Origin: Bhargavaea changchunensis
Lineage (GTDB): Bacteria > Bacillota > Bacilli > Bacillales_A > Planococcaceae
Length of the DNA stretch: 64,000 bases
NCBI RefSeq assembly: GCF_042665595.1
Contig: NZ_JBHTCT010000011.1
Coordinates: 192,810 to 256,809, forward strand
Reading direction: 5' to 3'
The notes below the pieces were generated by a model. It worked only from the letters and a program-made list of their open reading frames with translations, did not search any database and was not told the DNA's origin. This document shows positions 26,284 to 34,485 of the stretch, piece after piece. How positions within the stretch are numbered: position 1 is the first letter of the stretch; each line of letters starts with the position of its first letter. The translations under genes and the position numbers were made by a program.

Positions 26284-26829
26284 ATGAAACTAGTCGGTGT
26301 TTCCGGGACACTTGCCGGTGAGAAAACATCTTCCGCTGTAGGCAGCGTTCTGGCAGCTGCCCGTCGTCTGGATCCAAGTATAGAAACGGAATTAATAGAC
26401 CTGAGGGACTATGAAATTGATTTTGCAGCTGGGCTTCCCTTGGCGGCCTACAATGAAGACACTTGGAATGTCGTTCAAAAAATAGTATCTGCAGACTTTC
26501 TGGTGTTTGGAACGCCAATCTATCAGGCATCTCTTACAGGTGCCTTGAAAAATCTTTTCGATCATTTGCCGGAACATGCATTTAGGAACAAGGTGACAGG
26601 TATGGTCGCAACAGGGCAGACAGAGAAACATTTCTTGGTGCTGGAATATCATCTCGGGTCGATCCTATCGTATTTCAAGGGTCTGATCCCCACAGACAAT
26701 GTCTTCATCCTGAATGACTCCTTTGACCTCGAAACTGATGAAATTATGGACAAACGAATTTTAGAGAGAATCCGTAAACTGGCCGGAGAGATGATCGAAT
26801 TACAACGCGGTATCATGAACAGAGGCTGA
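26284..26829 (+). CDS. NADPH-dependent FMN reductase family protein
   Basis: The 181-residue flavodoxin-like protein begins KLVGVSGTLAGEKTSS, the phosphate-binding loop of the SsuE-type FMN reductases. FGTPIYQASLTGALKNLFDHLP is the second flavin-binding segment. A GAAAGAGGT site precedes the ATG. It is followed at 50 bp by nat and then a PhzF-like gene, likely one transcript. The electron acceptor is not known. Confidence 0.87.
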   Translation: MKLVGVSGTLAGEKTSSAVGSVLAAARRLDPSIETELIDLRDYEIDFAAGLPLAAYNEDTWNVVQKIVSADFLVFGTPIYQASLTGALKNLFDHLPEHAFRNKVTGMVATGQTEKHFLVLEYHLGSILSYFKGLIPTDNVFILNDSFDLETDEIMDKRILERIRKLAGEMIELQRGIMNRG

Positions 26830-26879
26830 CACGTTTCATATGCCTGACACGACAATGTAATCGGTTGGAGGGATTGGAT

Positions 26880-27638
26880 ATGGAAATAGAGCAGTACTTG
26901 CAGCGAATCAATTGGAGTGGCCCGGTCAGAGTGAATATGGAGACGCTCCTTCGGCTTCAGGAGCATCATATGCTGAATATCCCGTTTGAAAATCTGGATG
27001 TGATCCGAAAAGTCCCGATTCCGCTTGATGTGGAGACTTACTTCAGAAAGATTGTCGTAAATCATCGGGGCGGGTTTTGCTATGAGCTGAACGGATTATT
27101 TAACTGGCTGCTTCTAAATTTAGGGTTCAATAGCCGGTTGGCATCTGCAACGGTCAAACGGCCGGATGGCGGCTGGACGCTGTCGGGAAGTCATGCCTGT
27201 CTGATTATTGAAATGGAAAAGCCCTATCTTGTCGATGTCGGCTTCGGCGATTCAGTCAGGGTGCCGCTCCCATTATCAGGGGAGGAAAGGGAAGACGTCA
27301 GCGGCACTTACCGGCTGTCGAAATTAGCGGATATCGGCTTTGATCTCCAGAAATATCGGAAGCAAGACGGATGGGAGACACTCTATCGTCTCGATACGAG
27401 TGTGAGAACACTAAATGACTTTGAAGAGGTCTGCCAATTCAACCAGACTTCTCCCCGGTCCCCTTTTACAAAACAGCCACTTGTCTCTTTGGCGACACCT
27501 GACGGAAGGCTGACACTGTCAGAAAACACCTTTACTGCGACACGCCAAGATGAAAAGCATAAAACCGTCATTGAAGACAAGGAAGTGACGACCGTTCTGA
27601 AACAGTATTTTGGAATTGATCTGGACCGAAACCATTAA
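26880..27638 (+). CDS. nat: Arylamine N-acetyltransferase
   Basis: This enzyme transfers an acetyl group from acetyl-CoA to arylamines or hydrazines. The 252-residue protein has the catalytic Cys67 in RGGFCYELN, the His in GSHACLIIE and the Asp in VDVGFGD, completing the Cys-His-Asp triad. NIPFENLDV near residue 35 is also family-typical. The ATG at 26880 follows GGAGGGA; an in-frame TTG at 26865 is less likely. It is the middle gene of a three-gene unit. Confidence 0.93.
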   Translation: MEIEQYLQRINWSGPVRVNMETLLRLQEHHMLNIPFENLDVIRKVPIPLDVETYFRKIVVNHRGGFCYELNGLFNWLLLNLGFNSRLASATVKRPDGGWTLSGSHACLIIEMEKPYLVDVGFGDSVRVPLPLSGEEREDVSGTYRLSKLADIGFDLQKYRKQDGWETLYRLDTSVRTLNDFEEVCQFNQTSPRSPFTKQPLVSLATPDGRLTLSENTFTATRQDEKHKTVIEDKEVTTVLKQYFGIDLDRNH

Positions 27639-27671
27639 TAGATATTCGGGAATGAAGCGAGGGGACAGACA

Positions 27672-28568
27672 TTGAAAACAATCACGGTTTATCAATACGA
27701 TGCATTCAGCACAGAGCCAGGCAAGGGAAACCCCGCAGGTGTGGTGTTGAGAAGTGAAGGTTTGACGGACTCCGATATGAAGGAGATCGCCGCTAAAGCT
27801 GGATACAATGAAACAGCGTTTTTACTCGATTCGAATCAAGCGGACCTGAGGATACGTTTTTTCACGCCTGGTTACGAGACAGATCTATGCGGACATGCCA
27901 CCATGGCCACTATTTTCGCATTGGCCAGCAGAGGTGCGCTGGATGGCAAAGAGCTACTGACGATAGAAACGAAAGCTGGCATTCTTCCTATAAAAGTCAC
28001 CTGGACCGAAGATGATGAATGGTCCATTACGATGAAACAGGCAACTCCGAAGTTCATCGATTTTGAGGGATCAAAAGAAGAGCTGATGCATTTAATTGGA
28101 CTAAAGGAATCAGATCTTGATCCAACATTACCGATCCAATATGGAAGTACTGGAAGTTGGACATTACTCGTCCCGGTAAAACATCTTTCAAAGTTTCAGG
28201 AAATGAAGCCGGATAATCATCGGTTTCCTGAAGTGTTAAAGGAAGTTCCGAAAGCTTCTGTACATCCGTTCTGCCTGGAGACCCACGACCCGGCCGCAGA
28301 CATGCACGGCCGGCATTTCAGCTCCCCTTATTCCGGAACGGTTGAAGATGCCGTCACAGGCACAGCCTCCGCAGTGATGGGCGCTTACTATGCCAAGTAC
28401 ATAAATCCCGGATCATCAGATCAGGACCTTCTGGTGGAGCAGGGACAGGAAATCGGAAAAGATGGACGTGTTGCTGTCCATGTCTTGAAAGATCAGCGGT
28501 CTTTTGATGTACAAATAACAGGTAAAGCTGTGTATGTGAAAGAGCTGCAAATTTCATTTCCTGATTAA
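27672..28568 (+). CDS. PhzF-family isomerase/epimerase-like protein
   Basis: The 298-residue protein has two related halves typical of the diaminopimelate-epimerase fold used by PhzF. GKGNPAGVVL near residue 18, AGYNETAFLL with the catalytic Glu, and GHATMATIFAL are the N-terminal hallmarks. The second half has HGRHFSSPYSGTVEDAVTGTAS. The TTG start follows GAGGGGAC. It ends the flavin reductase-nat-phzF unit. The substrate is unknown; most Bacillus PhzF homologues are uncharacterised. Confidence 0.88.
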   Translation: MKTITVYQYDAFSTEPGKGNPAGVVLRSEGLTDSDMKEIAAKAGYNETAFLLDSNQADLRIRFFTPGYETDLCGHATMATIFALASRGALDGKELLTIETKAGILPIKVTWTEDDEWSITMKQATPKFIDFEGSKEELMHLIGLKESDLDPTLPIQYGSTGSWTLLVPVKHLSKFQEMKPDNHRFPEVLKEVPKASVHPFCLETHDPAADMHGRHFSSPYSGTVEDAVTGTASAVMGAYYAKYINPGSSDQDLLVEQGQEIGKDGRVAVHVLKDQRSFDVQITGKAVYVKELQISFPD

Positions 28569-28570
28569 AA

Positions 28571-28610
28571 AAAGATGATCGTTGGAAAGAATCTCAACGA
28601 TCATCTTTTT
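28571..28610. terminator. Bidirectional terminator
   Basis: A 14-bp stem AAAGATGATCGTTG / CAACGATCATCTTT has A-runs before and T-runs after. It lies between convergent genes. Confidence 0.88.
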
Positions 28611-28630
28611 ATTTAGCATGGATTTCGCCT

Positions 28631-29758
28631 TTACTCCAGTGCCTGCAATAAATCTTCCTTAAGGTCTTCCACGTGCTCGAGACCGACTGATACACGCAGC
28701 AGATTGACAGGAGCAACAGCATGGACCCCTTCAATGGAAGCCCTGTGCTCGATCAGGCTGTGTGTTCCGCCAAGGCTTGTGGCACGGATAAACAGCCGGC
28801 ATTTTGCAGCGACAGCCATTGCCTCAGCTTGTCCGCCTTTTACCTGGAAGGATAGCATACCGCCAAAGGAACTCATCTGCTTTGCTGCAATTTCATGTCC
28901 CGGATGTTCAGGGAGTCCCGGATAATGGACGGCTTCCACATTCGGGTGCTGTTTCAGGAAATCCGAAATTTCCGAGGCGTTTGAGCAGTGGGTGGCCATG
29001 CGCTGGGGGAGCGTCTGAACGCCACGCAGGGCAAGCCAGCATTCGAACGGGGAAGGGACAGCTCCTTTTGACTGTTGGGTTGCCCTCAATCTCGCCAACA
29101 TCGCATTATCGGACTTGGCGATGACCGCCCCGAGGAGCAGATCACTGTGTCCGCCGATATACTTGGTCACGGAATGTAGTGAAAAATCCACGCCGAGACT
29201 GAGGGGTTTCTGAAGAACCGGTGTTCCCCATGTGTTGTCGACCACGGAATAGGCGCCGGCCGCGCCGGCCAGCTTTGCCACTGCCTCGATATCCGTCACT
29301 TTAAGCTGAGGGTTGGAAGGGGTCTCCAGCCAGACGAGTCCGGTCGGTGCCGCATTGATGGCCTCCTCCACTTGAGTGAGATCGGTCATGTCCACAAACA
29401 CAACTTCGAAGTTTGTCCCGATATCTGTGTCTGTAAGCAGTGAACGGATTCCATGGTACATATCATCAGGCATCACCACGCGACGGGGTTTATCGGCAGG
29501 CAGTGATTCGATCAAAGAAGAAATTGCCGCCATTCCGGAACCGAACGTGACCGTATCGAATCCGTCTTCGAGCGATGTGAGGCAATCTTCCAAAGCTTTG
29601 CGGTTTGGGTTATCAATTCGGCTGTAAATATATTCATTCGGATAAGATCCGTCTCCTGCCCGTTCGTATGTTGAAGAGAGGTGGATCGGCATGGTGACCG
29701 CACTTGTCGATGGATCAATCGAACGTCCGGCGTGGATGGCTTTTGTTTCAAAACGCAT
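28631..29758 (-). CDS. Cystathionine gamma-synthase / beta-lyase family PLP enzyme
   Basis: The 375-residue protein belongs to the Cys/Met-metabolism PLP family. It has YSRIDNPNRKALEDCL, TFGSGMAAISSL, VVDNTWGTPVLQKPL and the PLP lysine in SLHSVTKYIGGHSD. The start at 29758 (MRFETKAIHAG) matches family N-termini; the frame stays open for another 139 codons upstream, but these look non-coding. Whether it makes cystathionine, cleaves it, or acts as a methionine gamma-lyase cannot be decided from sequence alone. It is a single-gene unit. Confidence 0.9.
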   Translation of the reverse strand: MRFETKAIHAGRSIDPSTSAVTMPIHLSSTYERAGDGSYPNEYIYSRIDNPNRKALEDCLTSLEDGFDTVTFGSGMAAISSLIESLPADKPRRVVMPDDMYHGIRSLLTDTDIGTNFEVVFVDMTDLTQVEEAINAAPTGLVWLETPSNPQLKVTDIEAVAKLAGAAGAYSVVDNTWGTPVLQKPLSLGVDFSLHSVTKYIGGHSDLLLGAVIAKSDNAMLARLRATQQSKGAVPSPFECWLALRGVQTLPQRMATHCSNASEISDFLKQHPNVEAVHYPGLPEHPGHEIAAKQMSSFGGMLSFQVKGGQAEAMAVAAKCRLFIRATSLGGTHSLIEHRASIEGVHAVAPVNLLRVSVGLEHVEDLKEDLLQALE

Positions 29759-29977
29759 ATGAATGCCCCGCTTTCCATGGTTATGTATGAAGGTTTTTGT
29801 GTTGACCCAAAAACCTACCCAGTTCCATTTTACACGAATTTCATGCAAGTCCGACTTTATAATAAATGATTCCTTCCGTATGAGCACCGTTATGGTCATA
29901 GGAAGCCGACAATGGTAAATTCGTCTATAGAAAGAATTTAAGTGAGCAGTTTTGATGAAGGGATTTAATCCGAGACT

Positions 29978-30796
29978 ATGGATATTCTGCGCGTCGCACG
30001 AAAAATCCGGCAGTTTTTTGTAGACTGGCCAATCCGGGAAAACACGATTCTTAATGGACGGTATAAAGTCTCTGACGTCATTGGAACAGGCAGTTACGGC
30101 ATCATTTATGATTGCACCGACCTGCATACCGAACAGAAGACAGCTGTAAAGCAACTGCGGCCGAGCAAACGGCATAGCAGTAAAGAGGTCGGCATGTTTC
30201 TAAATGAGATGGAAATCATGAAACAGCTCTCACACCCGAATATGCCGGCCTTCATCGAAGACTTCTCTAATGACAATCAGCACCTGTACTATGCGATGAC
30301 GTTCATCGGAGCAGAAAATATGGAAGAGCAAATCTTCACCCGGCAACAATCGTTTAGCGAAGAAGCATCATTGCTAGTTGTGGAACAACTGCTGCAGATG
30401 GTTCAATACCTTCACGCAAAGGGAATTTATCATCAGGACCTGCGCATCCCAAACATCCTGATTAACAAGGGAGAACTTCATTTAATCGATTTCGGGCTTT
30501 CGATATGTGAAAGTGAAGTTTCACAGGCAACCAGTCAAAGCGGATCATGCAAAAGGATCGAGCAGCTGAGGCGTCAGGATTATTATGACATGGGTGAAAT
30601 CTTGTTATATCTGCTCTACACCGCTTACACACCCAAAAATAAAAAAGCTCTTCCTTGGACGGAAGAGCTGACCTTAAATCATGAAACCGTCCATCTGCTG
30701 AAACGGTTGTTGGGTGTTACGGATTCTTATACGAAAATCAGCGAAATCGCCGCTGATCTCCAGAATGCAGTTTCAAGTACCAGGATCGGAAGTTAG
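29978..30796 (+). CDS. Hanks-type Ser/Thr protein kinase, YrzF-like
   Basis: The 272-residue soluble kinase has a Gly loop (GTGSYG) near residue 37, the ATP lysine in TAVKQL and a DFG motif (LIDFGLS). The catalytic loop reads HQDLRIPN instead of the usual HRDLKPxN, keeping the catalytic Asp and the Asn but not the HRD arginine. There is no membrane helix or PASTA domain, so it is not PrkC; small cytoplasmic kinases such as YrzF fit better. The start has a weak ribosome binding site. It overlaps tail-to-tail with a small minus-strand gene. Confidence 0.85.
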   Translation: MDILRVARKIRQFFVDWPIRENTILNGRYKVSDVIGTGSYGIIYDCTDLHTEQKTAVKQLRPSKRHSSKEVGMFLNEMEIMKQLSHPNMPAFIEDFSNDNQHLYYAMTFIGAENMEEQIFTRQQSFSEEASLLVVEQLLQMVQYLHAKGIYHQDLRIPNILINKGELHLIDFGLSICESEVSQATSQSGSCKRIEQLRRQDYYDMGEILLYLLYTAYTPKNKKALPWTEELTLNHETVHLLKRLLGVTDSYTKISEIAADLQNAVSSTRIGS

Positions 30797-30954
30797 CTGC
30801 TGCTGCGGCCGCGCCTCTTGTAATATTTGCTTCCGCTCATAGGGGAACGGTTGTACCTCCGGCTGCTTGAGCTTCCCCGGCGATAATGGTTATGTCTTCG
30901 GGAGCTGCTTCCGCGTGACAGGTTTTTCAGCTGTTTCAAGATTTTCTTAAACAT
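30793..30954 (-). CDS. Small very basic Ser/Arg-rich protein
   Basis: A 53-residue protein (MFKKILKQLKNLSRGSSSRR...) is preceded by GGAAAGAGGT at 8 nt from the ATG at 30954. About a third of its residues are Arg or Lys, and another large share are Ser and Tyr. Its stop overlaps the stop of the kinase gene by 4 bp on the opposite strand. Composition suggests nucleic-acid or polyanion binding, or a spore-associated role. A kinase substrate role is speculation. I do not recognise a family. Confidence 0.6.
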   Translation of the reverse strand: MFKKILKQLKNLSRGSSSRRHNHYRRGSSSSRRYNRSPMSGSKYYKRRGRSSS

Positions 30955-31102
30955 GCGCGACCTCTTTCCTTTTTAAATTGTTTTTCAGTATAACACGGTG
31001 ATGACAACAAAGCTTTCCCGGCCCTTGGCTGGCAACATATTTGATGAAACAGGTGAAGGCTGTTTCATTGATATGAGCAATCAATTATGGAGGAGTAATC
31101 CG

Positions 31103-31198
31103 GTGAAATCTCTTTTGTTGGCCGTAGTTGCCTATTTGACTGCGGGCATGGTGCTTACCATACCTTATTCAGGGATGCCAGCTTTAATGGGATATTGA
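31103..31198 (+). CDS. Candidate 31-residue membrane peptide
   Basis: A GTG start at 31103, 8 nt after GGAGGAG, opens a short frame with one hydrophobic helix (LLLAVVAYLTAGMVLTIPYS) and the ending MPALMGY. The good ribosome binding site and membrane helix argue for a real small protein, but the length gives little statistical support. A terminator-like hairpin follows at 31247. Confidence 0.4.
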   Translation: MKSLLLAVVAYLTAGMVLTIPYSGMPALMGY

Positions 31199-31246
31199 TT
31201 CGGGCATGGGTGTAACGGCATTTTAAATGATGTTATTAAAGAGTAA

Positions 31247-31287
31247 AAGCCTTCCGGGACAGCTATGAACCTGTCCCCGGAAGGCTT
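31247..31287. terminator. Hairpin after the small membrane peptide
   Basis: AAGCCTTCCGGGACAG pairs with CTGTCCCCGGAAGGCTT. The plus strand has only a weak T-run (CCCATTTA), while the minus strand has TTTTACTC after it, so its direction is unclear. Confidence 0.6.
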
Positions 31288-31377
31288 CCCATTTACCCTT
31301 GTTTCTGATACCTGGTGCTTCCGCCAACATTGCAATACTGCGCAATGTATTCCTGATTTCGGCAATCGCATTCGAAC

Positions 31378-32091
31378 TTATCCGATTTTATGGATTTTAT
31401 TCGCCTCAACTTTTTTATTGTGTGCATAGCCGAGGAACAACACCAAGATAGTTAAAATTGCCGAAATCAGGTAGGTGACGGGTCCATGTTCGATATGAAG
31501 GAATTCAGTGAATCCTTTATCCTTCAGGATCATTTCTCCCGCAGTCCACGCAAGTATTCCTGCACCGATGTATGCGATCCAGGCATATTTGTGCATCGCT
31601 TTTACGATGAATTTCGAACCGAAGATCATAATTGGGATACTTACTGCAACACCCAATGCAATCAGCCCGAGATGCCCGTCAGCTGCACCCGCTACGGCCA
31701 CGACATTATCAAGGCTCATGACGGCATCCGCCATAATGATGGTGCCGACTGCGGCAATCAGGCCTGTCGAAGCCTTCACATGTGCTTCCTCTTCCTCTTC
31801 GGCGAGTACTTTGTATGCAATAAGAAGAAGCAAGGCACCTCCAATCACATTCACATAGGGGATTTTCAGCAGGTAAACAATGATAGTTGCAAACAAGATG
31901 CGCAAAATAACGGCTCCTGCCGTTCCGATGAAAATGGCTTTGTTTTGCTGTTGTTTAGGAAGGTTTCTGGTTGCCATTGCGATGACTACAGCGTTATCTC
32001 CCGATAATACAATATCAATCGCAATGATTTTTAATAGCATCAGTACTGCTCCGGAAGTGATGGCAAGTCCGGTCAATGATTGGATGTCCAC
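31378..32091 (-). CDS. TerC-family integral membrane protein
   Basis: The 237-residue protein has about seven membrane helices and the TerC hallmarks DIVLSGDNAVVIAMA near residue 24 and IIMADAVMSLDNVVAVAGAA around residue 115. The conserved acidic residues in these helices are thought to bind metal. B. subtilis relatives (YceF, YkoY) take part in metal, chiefly manganese, export. The GTG at 32091 lies 9 nt after AGGAGG and gives the usual short N-terminus. I see no yybP-ykoY manganese riboswitch upstream. Confidence 0.88.
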   Translation of the reverse strand: MDIQSLTGLAITSGAVLMLLKIIAIDIVLSGDNAVVIAMATRNLPKQQQNKAIFIGTAGAVILRILFATIIVYLLKIPYVNVIGGALLLLIAYKVLAEEEEEAHVKASTGLIAAVGTIIMADAVMSLDNVVAVAGAADGHLGLIALGVAVSIPIMIFGSKFIVKAMHKYAWIAYIGAGILAWTAGEMILKDKGFTEFLHIEHGPVTYLISAILTILVLFLGYAHNKKVEANKIHKIG

Positions 32092-32226
32092 AGGACAATT
32101 CCTCCTAATAATCATAGGTATAATCTACAACTATTCATCTTACTCCTATTTTTTGTCACATTCAACGATGCGGTTCAGCATCGTGCGCAGCCCTAATAAG
32201 CCCGCAAATGATCAGACAATCATAAG

Positions 32227-32270
32227 AAAAGCCTTCCAGAGCAGCGTTTTGCCTGCCCGAAAAGGCTTTT
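32227..32270 (-). terminator. Terminator of the luciferase-like gene
   Basis: On the minus strand AAAAGCCTT and AAGGCTTTT pair around a long arm and are followed by CTTATG. It lies just after the stop at 32271. Confidence 0.6.
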
Positions 32271-33257
32271 TTAATTTCTGATATCAAGTGCTTCCGCAAG
32301 GAGTGCAATAACGTTCATGCGGTTTTTCGATCCAAATACATTGGGGACGATGGTCACTTCGTCAGCCTGATACTCTTCGGCTGTCTTTTGAATATCTTTT
32401 GAAACTTGTTCAGAGGTGCCGATGAACATGCGTTTTCTGTTGTTTTTGATCTTCTCCTTCTCCAGCGTGCTGAACCCACGCTTCAAAGCAGTGTCAACAG
32501 ACGGATAATAAGGCGGAGGACTGGAAGATTCCACGCTAAGGAGCCACAGGTCCAATGCCTTGGCCAGTGCCTCCGATTCCTCAGGAGTCTCTGCCACAAC
32601 CGCGAAAACGGAAATCATGACTTTGGGACGGCTGAGCAGGGAAGTGGGGCGGAAGTGATCCCTGTAATGTCGGACAATGTCATGTCCTCCTCCGGGTTTG
32701 GCAAGATGGGCGTAGGCATAAGACAAACCATGCTCTGCAGCGATTGCCGCGCTGCCCACGCCGGTTCCTAGAAGCCAGATTTCCGGAGCGGTGTCGATGA
32801 CCGGCATGGCAGCCAGGTCCCGGAAGCGGTGATTATTGGCCGGCTCTGATAGGAAATGACGAATATCTTCTATCTGCTGTTCATAAGATAAGCGTTTTCC
32901 TTTTGTTTCATTCAGTGCGCGGTTGACAAGCTGATAGCTTGGAGAGCGGTCGATGCGGTTCGGATGCAACGCTTCGAGGACCCGGAAATTTTCGGCGACT
33001 TTATAAGGGCTGTAATGGGGAAGCATGACGCCGCCAGAACCGATCCGGATTCGTTCCGTCGATCCGGCGAGGTGCATCATCAGCATTTCAGGGCTGCTGC
33101 CGGCAACGGAGCGCACATGATGATGCTCGGATACCCAGAACCGCCGGTAGCCCAGCTTTTCCGCCAGCCGGGCCATTTCCGTTGTATGCATGAGGGCATT
33201 GCGTGCATCTGACCCTTCGTCGATGGGGGAATAGTCGAGGATATTATAGGTGACCAT
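32271..33257 (-). CDS. Luciferase-like (LLM) flavin-dependent oxidoreductase
   Basis: The 328-residue protein belongs to the bacterial-luciferase-like monooxygenase family. It has LGYRRFWVSEHHH near residue 37, IRIGSGGVMLPHYSPYKVAE, and a C-terminal GTSEQVSKDI. Most relatives have a glycine-rich LGxG stretch between RID and the following RSP or RAP; here RID is joined directly to RSPSYQ, as if four residues were missing. The ATG at 33257 follows AAAGGAG. The substrate is unknown and activity may be affected. Confidence 0.85.
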   Translation of the reverse strand: MVTYNILDYSPIDEGSDARNALMHTTEMARLAEKLGYRRFWVSEHHHVRSVAGSSPEMLMMHLAGSTERIRIGSGGVMLPHYSPYKVAENFRVLEALHPNRIDRSPSYQLVNRALNETKGKRLSYEQQIEDIRHFLSEPANNHRFRDLAAMPVIDTAPEIWLLGTGVGSAAIAAEHGLSYAYAHLAKPGGGHDIVRHYRDHFRPTSLLSRPKVMISVFAVVAETPEESEALAKALDLWLLSVESSSPPPYYPSVDTALKRGFSTLEKEKIKNNRKRMFIGTSEQVSKDIQKTAEEYQADEVTIVPNVFGSKNRMNVIALLAEALDIRN

Positions 33258-33418
33258 CCGTCATTTCTCCTTTTGCATTTCGTCGCTTGATTCCCACTCT
33301 ATCACAGCGAATGGGCATCCGACAGGCTCACGGATTTGGGTGAAACGGGGAAAAGGAGACAGAAGGCCGCACAGCGAAATATATAGTGGAAGTTTGGAAA
33401 GACCAGGAGGGAAATAAT

Positions 33419-34372
33419 ATGTACAATGAGGCGCTGGTGACGATTGAATCGGCATTTCCGCTAAGCGGGACATTGACCATACCGGAAGAAAAACAGGACA
33501 ACTATCCGGCTGTGCTCATCATCGCGGGATCGGGCAAAGGTGACCGTGACGGAAACCTTAAGAATCTGCAGATGAACATCTATAAAGACCTCGCGGAATT
33601 TCTGACATCCCAAGGATACATGACGCTCCGTTATGACAAACGCGGAACCTATAAAAGCGGAGGGAACTTCAATGAAGCCGGGCTTTCCGACCTTATTGAT
33701 GATGCAGTAGAGGGAGTCCGTTTTCTGAAAAGCCACCCCAACGCTGATCCGGATCGGATACTGATTCTCGGTCATAGCGAAGGGGCACTGATCGGGCCTG
33801 CCGTCCACAACCGGGAGCCGGTGGATGGTCTGATCCTCCTGGCCGGGGCAGCCGAACGATCCGCCGACCTTATCCCGAGGCAAAGTGAAATGGCCTACGC
33901 GGAGATGAATGTAGCGGGTGGACTGAAGGGATGGTTATTCAGGACGTTCAAGGTAGCGGACCGGGCAAGGAAACAGAACACACAGATCTTTAGAAAAGTG
34001 TCCGACTCTGAAAAAACGGTTATGAGAGTCAAGGGCATCAAGGTAAATGCAAAATGGGTCAGGGAGACACTGGCTTATAATGTCCTCGAGTATCTGGAAC
34101 GGGCTGACTGTCCGGTCCTTGCCGTAACGGGGGAAAAGGATGTCCAGGTTCCTCCTGGACATGCTCGGCTGACCGCGGAAACCGTACCGGGCAAGTCCGA
34201 GTGGCACATCATTCCGGACATGAACCATATGCTGAAAGATTATGAGGGCGAGCACACCATGCTTGGAATCATGAAAGAGTACAAATCCGTTGCCGACAGA
34301 CCGTTGTCCCCTCGATTATTAGAAGTCATCGGTGAATGGCTAGTCGCTCAGGAATTGATGCACTCCAAATGA
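33419..34372 (+). CDS. Alpha/beta hydrolase, YitV/acyl-peptidase-like
   Basis: The 317-residue hydrolase has the oxyanion region VLIIAGSGKGDRDGN, then YDKRGTYKSGG, the nucleophile elbow LGHSEGA (Ser around residue 120), a late Asp in VTGEKDVQVP and His in DMNHMLKD. The ATG at 33419 follows CAGGAGGGA; the upstream in-frame start at 33386 has no site. It is transcribed alone. The substrate is not predictable. Confidence 0.85.
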   Translation: MYNEALVTIESAFPLSGTLTIPEEKQDNYPAVLIIAGSGKGDRDGNLKNLQMNIYKDLAEFLTSQGYMTLRYDKRGTYKSGGNFNEAGLSDLIDDAVEGVRFLKSHPNADPDRILILGHSEGALIGPAVHNREPVDGLILLAGAAERSADLIPRQSEMAYAEMNVAGGLKGWLFRTFKVADRARKQNTQIFRKVSDSEKTVMRVKGIKVNAKWVRETLAYNVLEYLERADCPVLAVTGEKDVQVPPGHARLTAETVPGKSEWHIIPDMNHMLKDYEGEHTMLGIMKEYKSVADRPLSPRLLEVIGEWLVAQELMHSK

Positions 34373-34373
34373 A

Positions 34374-34412
34374 AAACGGCGGTCCGGAGGATATCCGGCC
34401 CGCCGTTCTTTG
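34374..34412 (+). terminator. Terminator of the hydrolase gene
   Basis: AACGGCGG pairs with CCGCCGTT around an inner TCCGGA/TCCGG arm, followed by CTTTGA. Confidence 0.7.
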
Positions 34413-34485
34413 ATCTAAATGGTAAAATGGGTACAACTACGGAAGGGGTTGAGAAACGATCGCATCCATCATCGAATTCCAAAAC

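Noticed and set aside
29759..30175. N-terminal extension of the cystathionine enzyme
   Set aside because: The frame stays open, but the family N-terminus begins at 29758 and the upstream codons overlap the start of the kinase gene.
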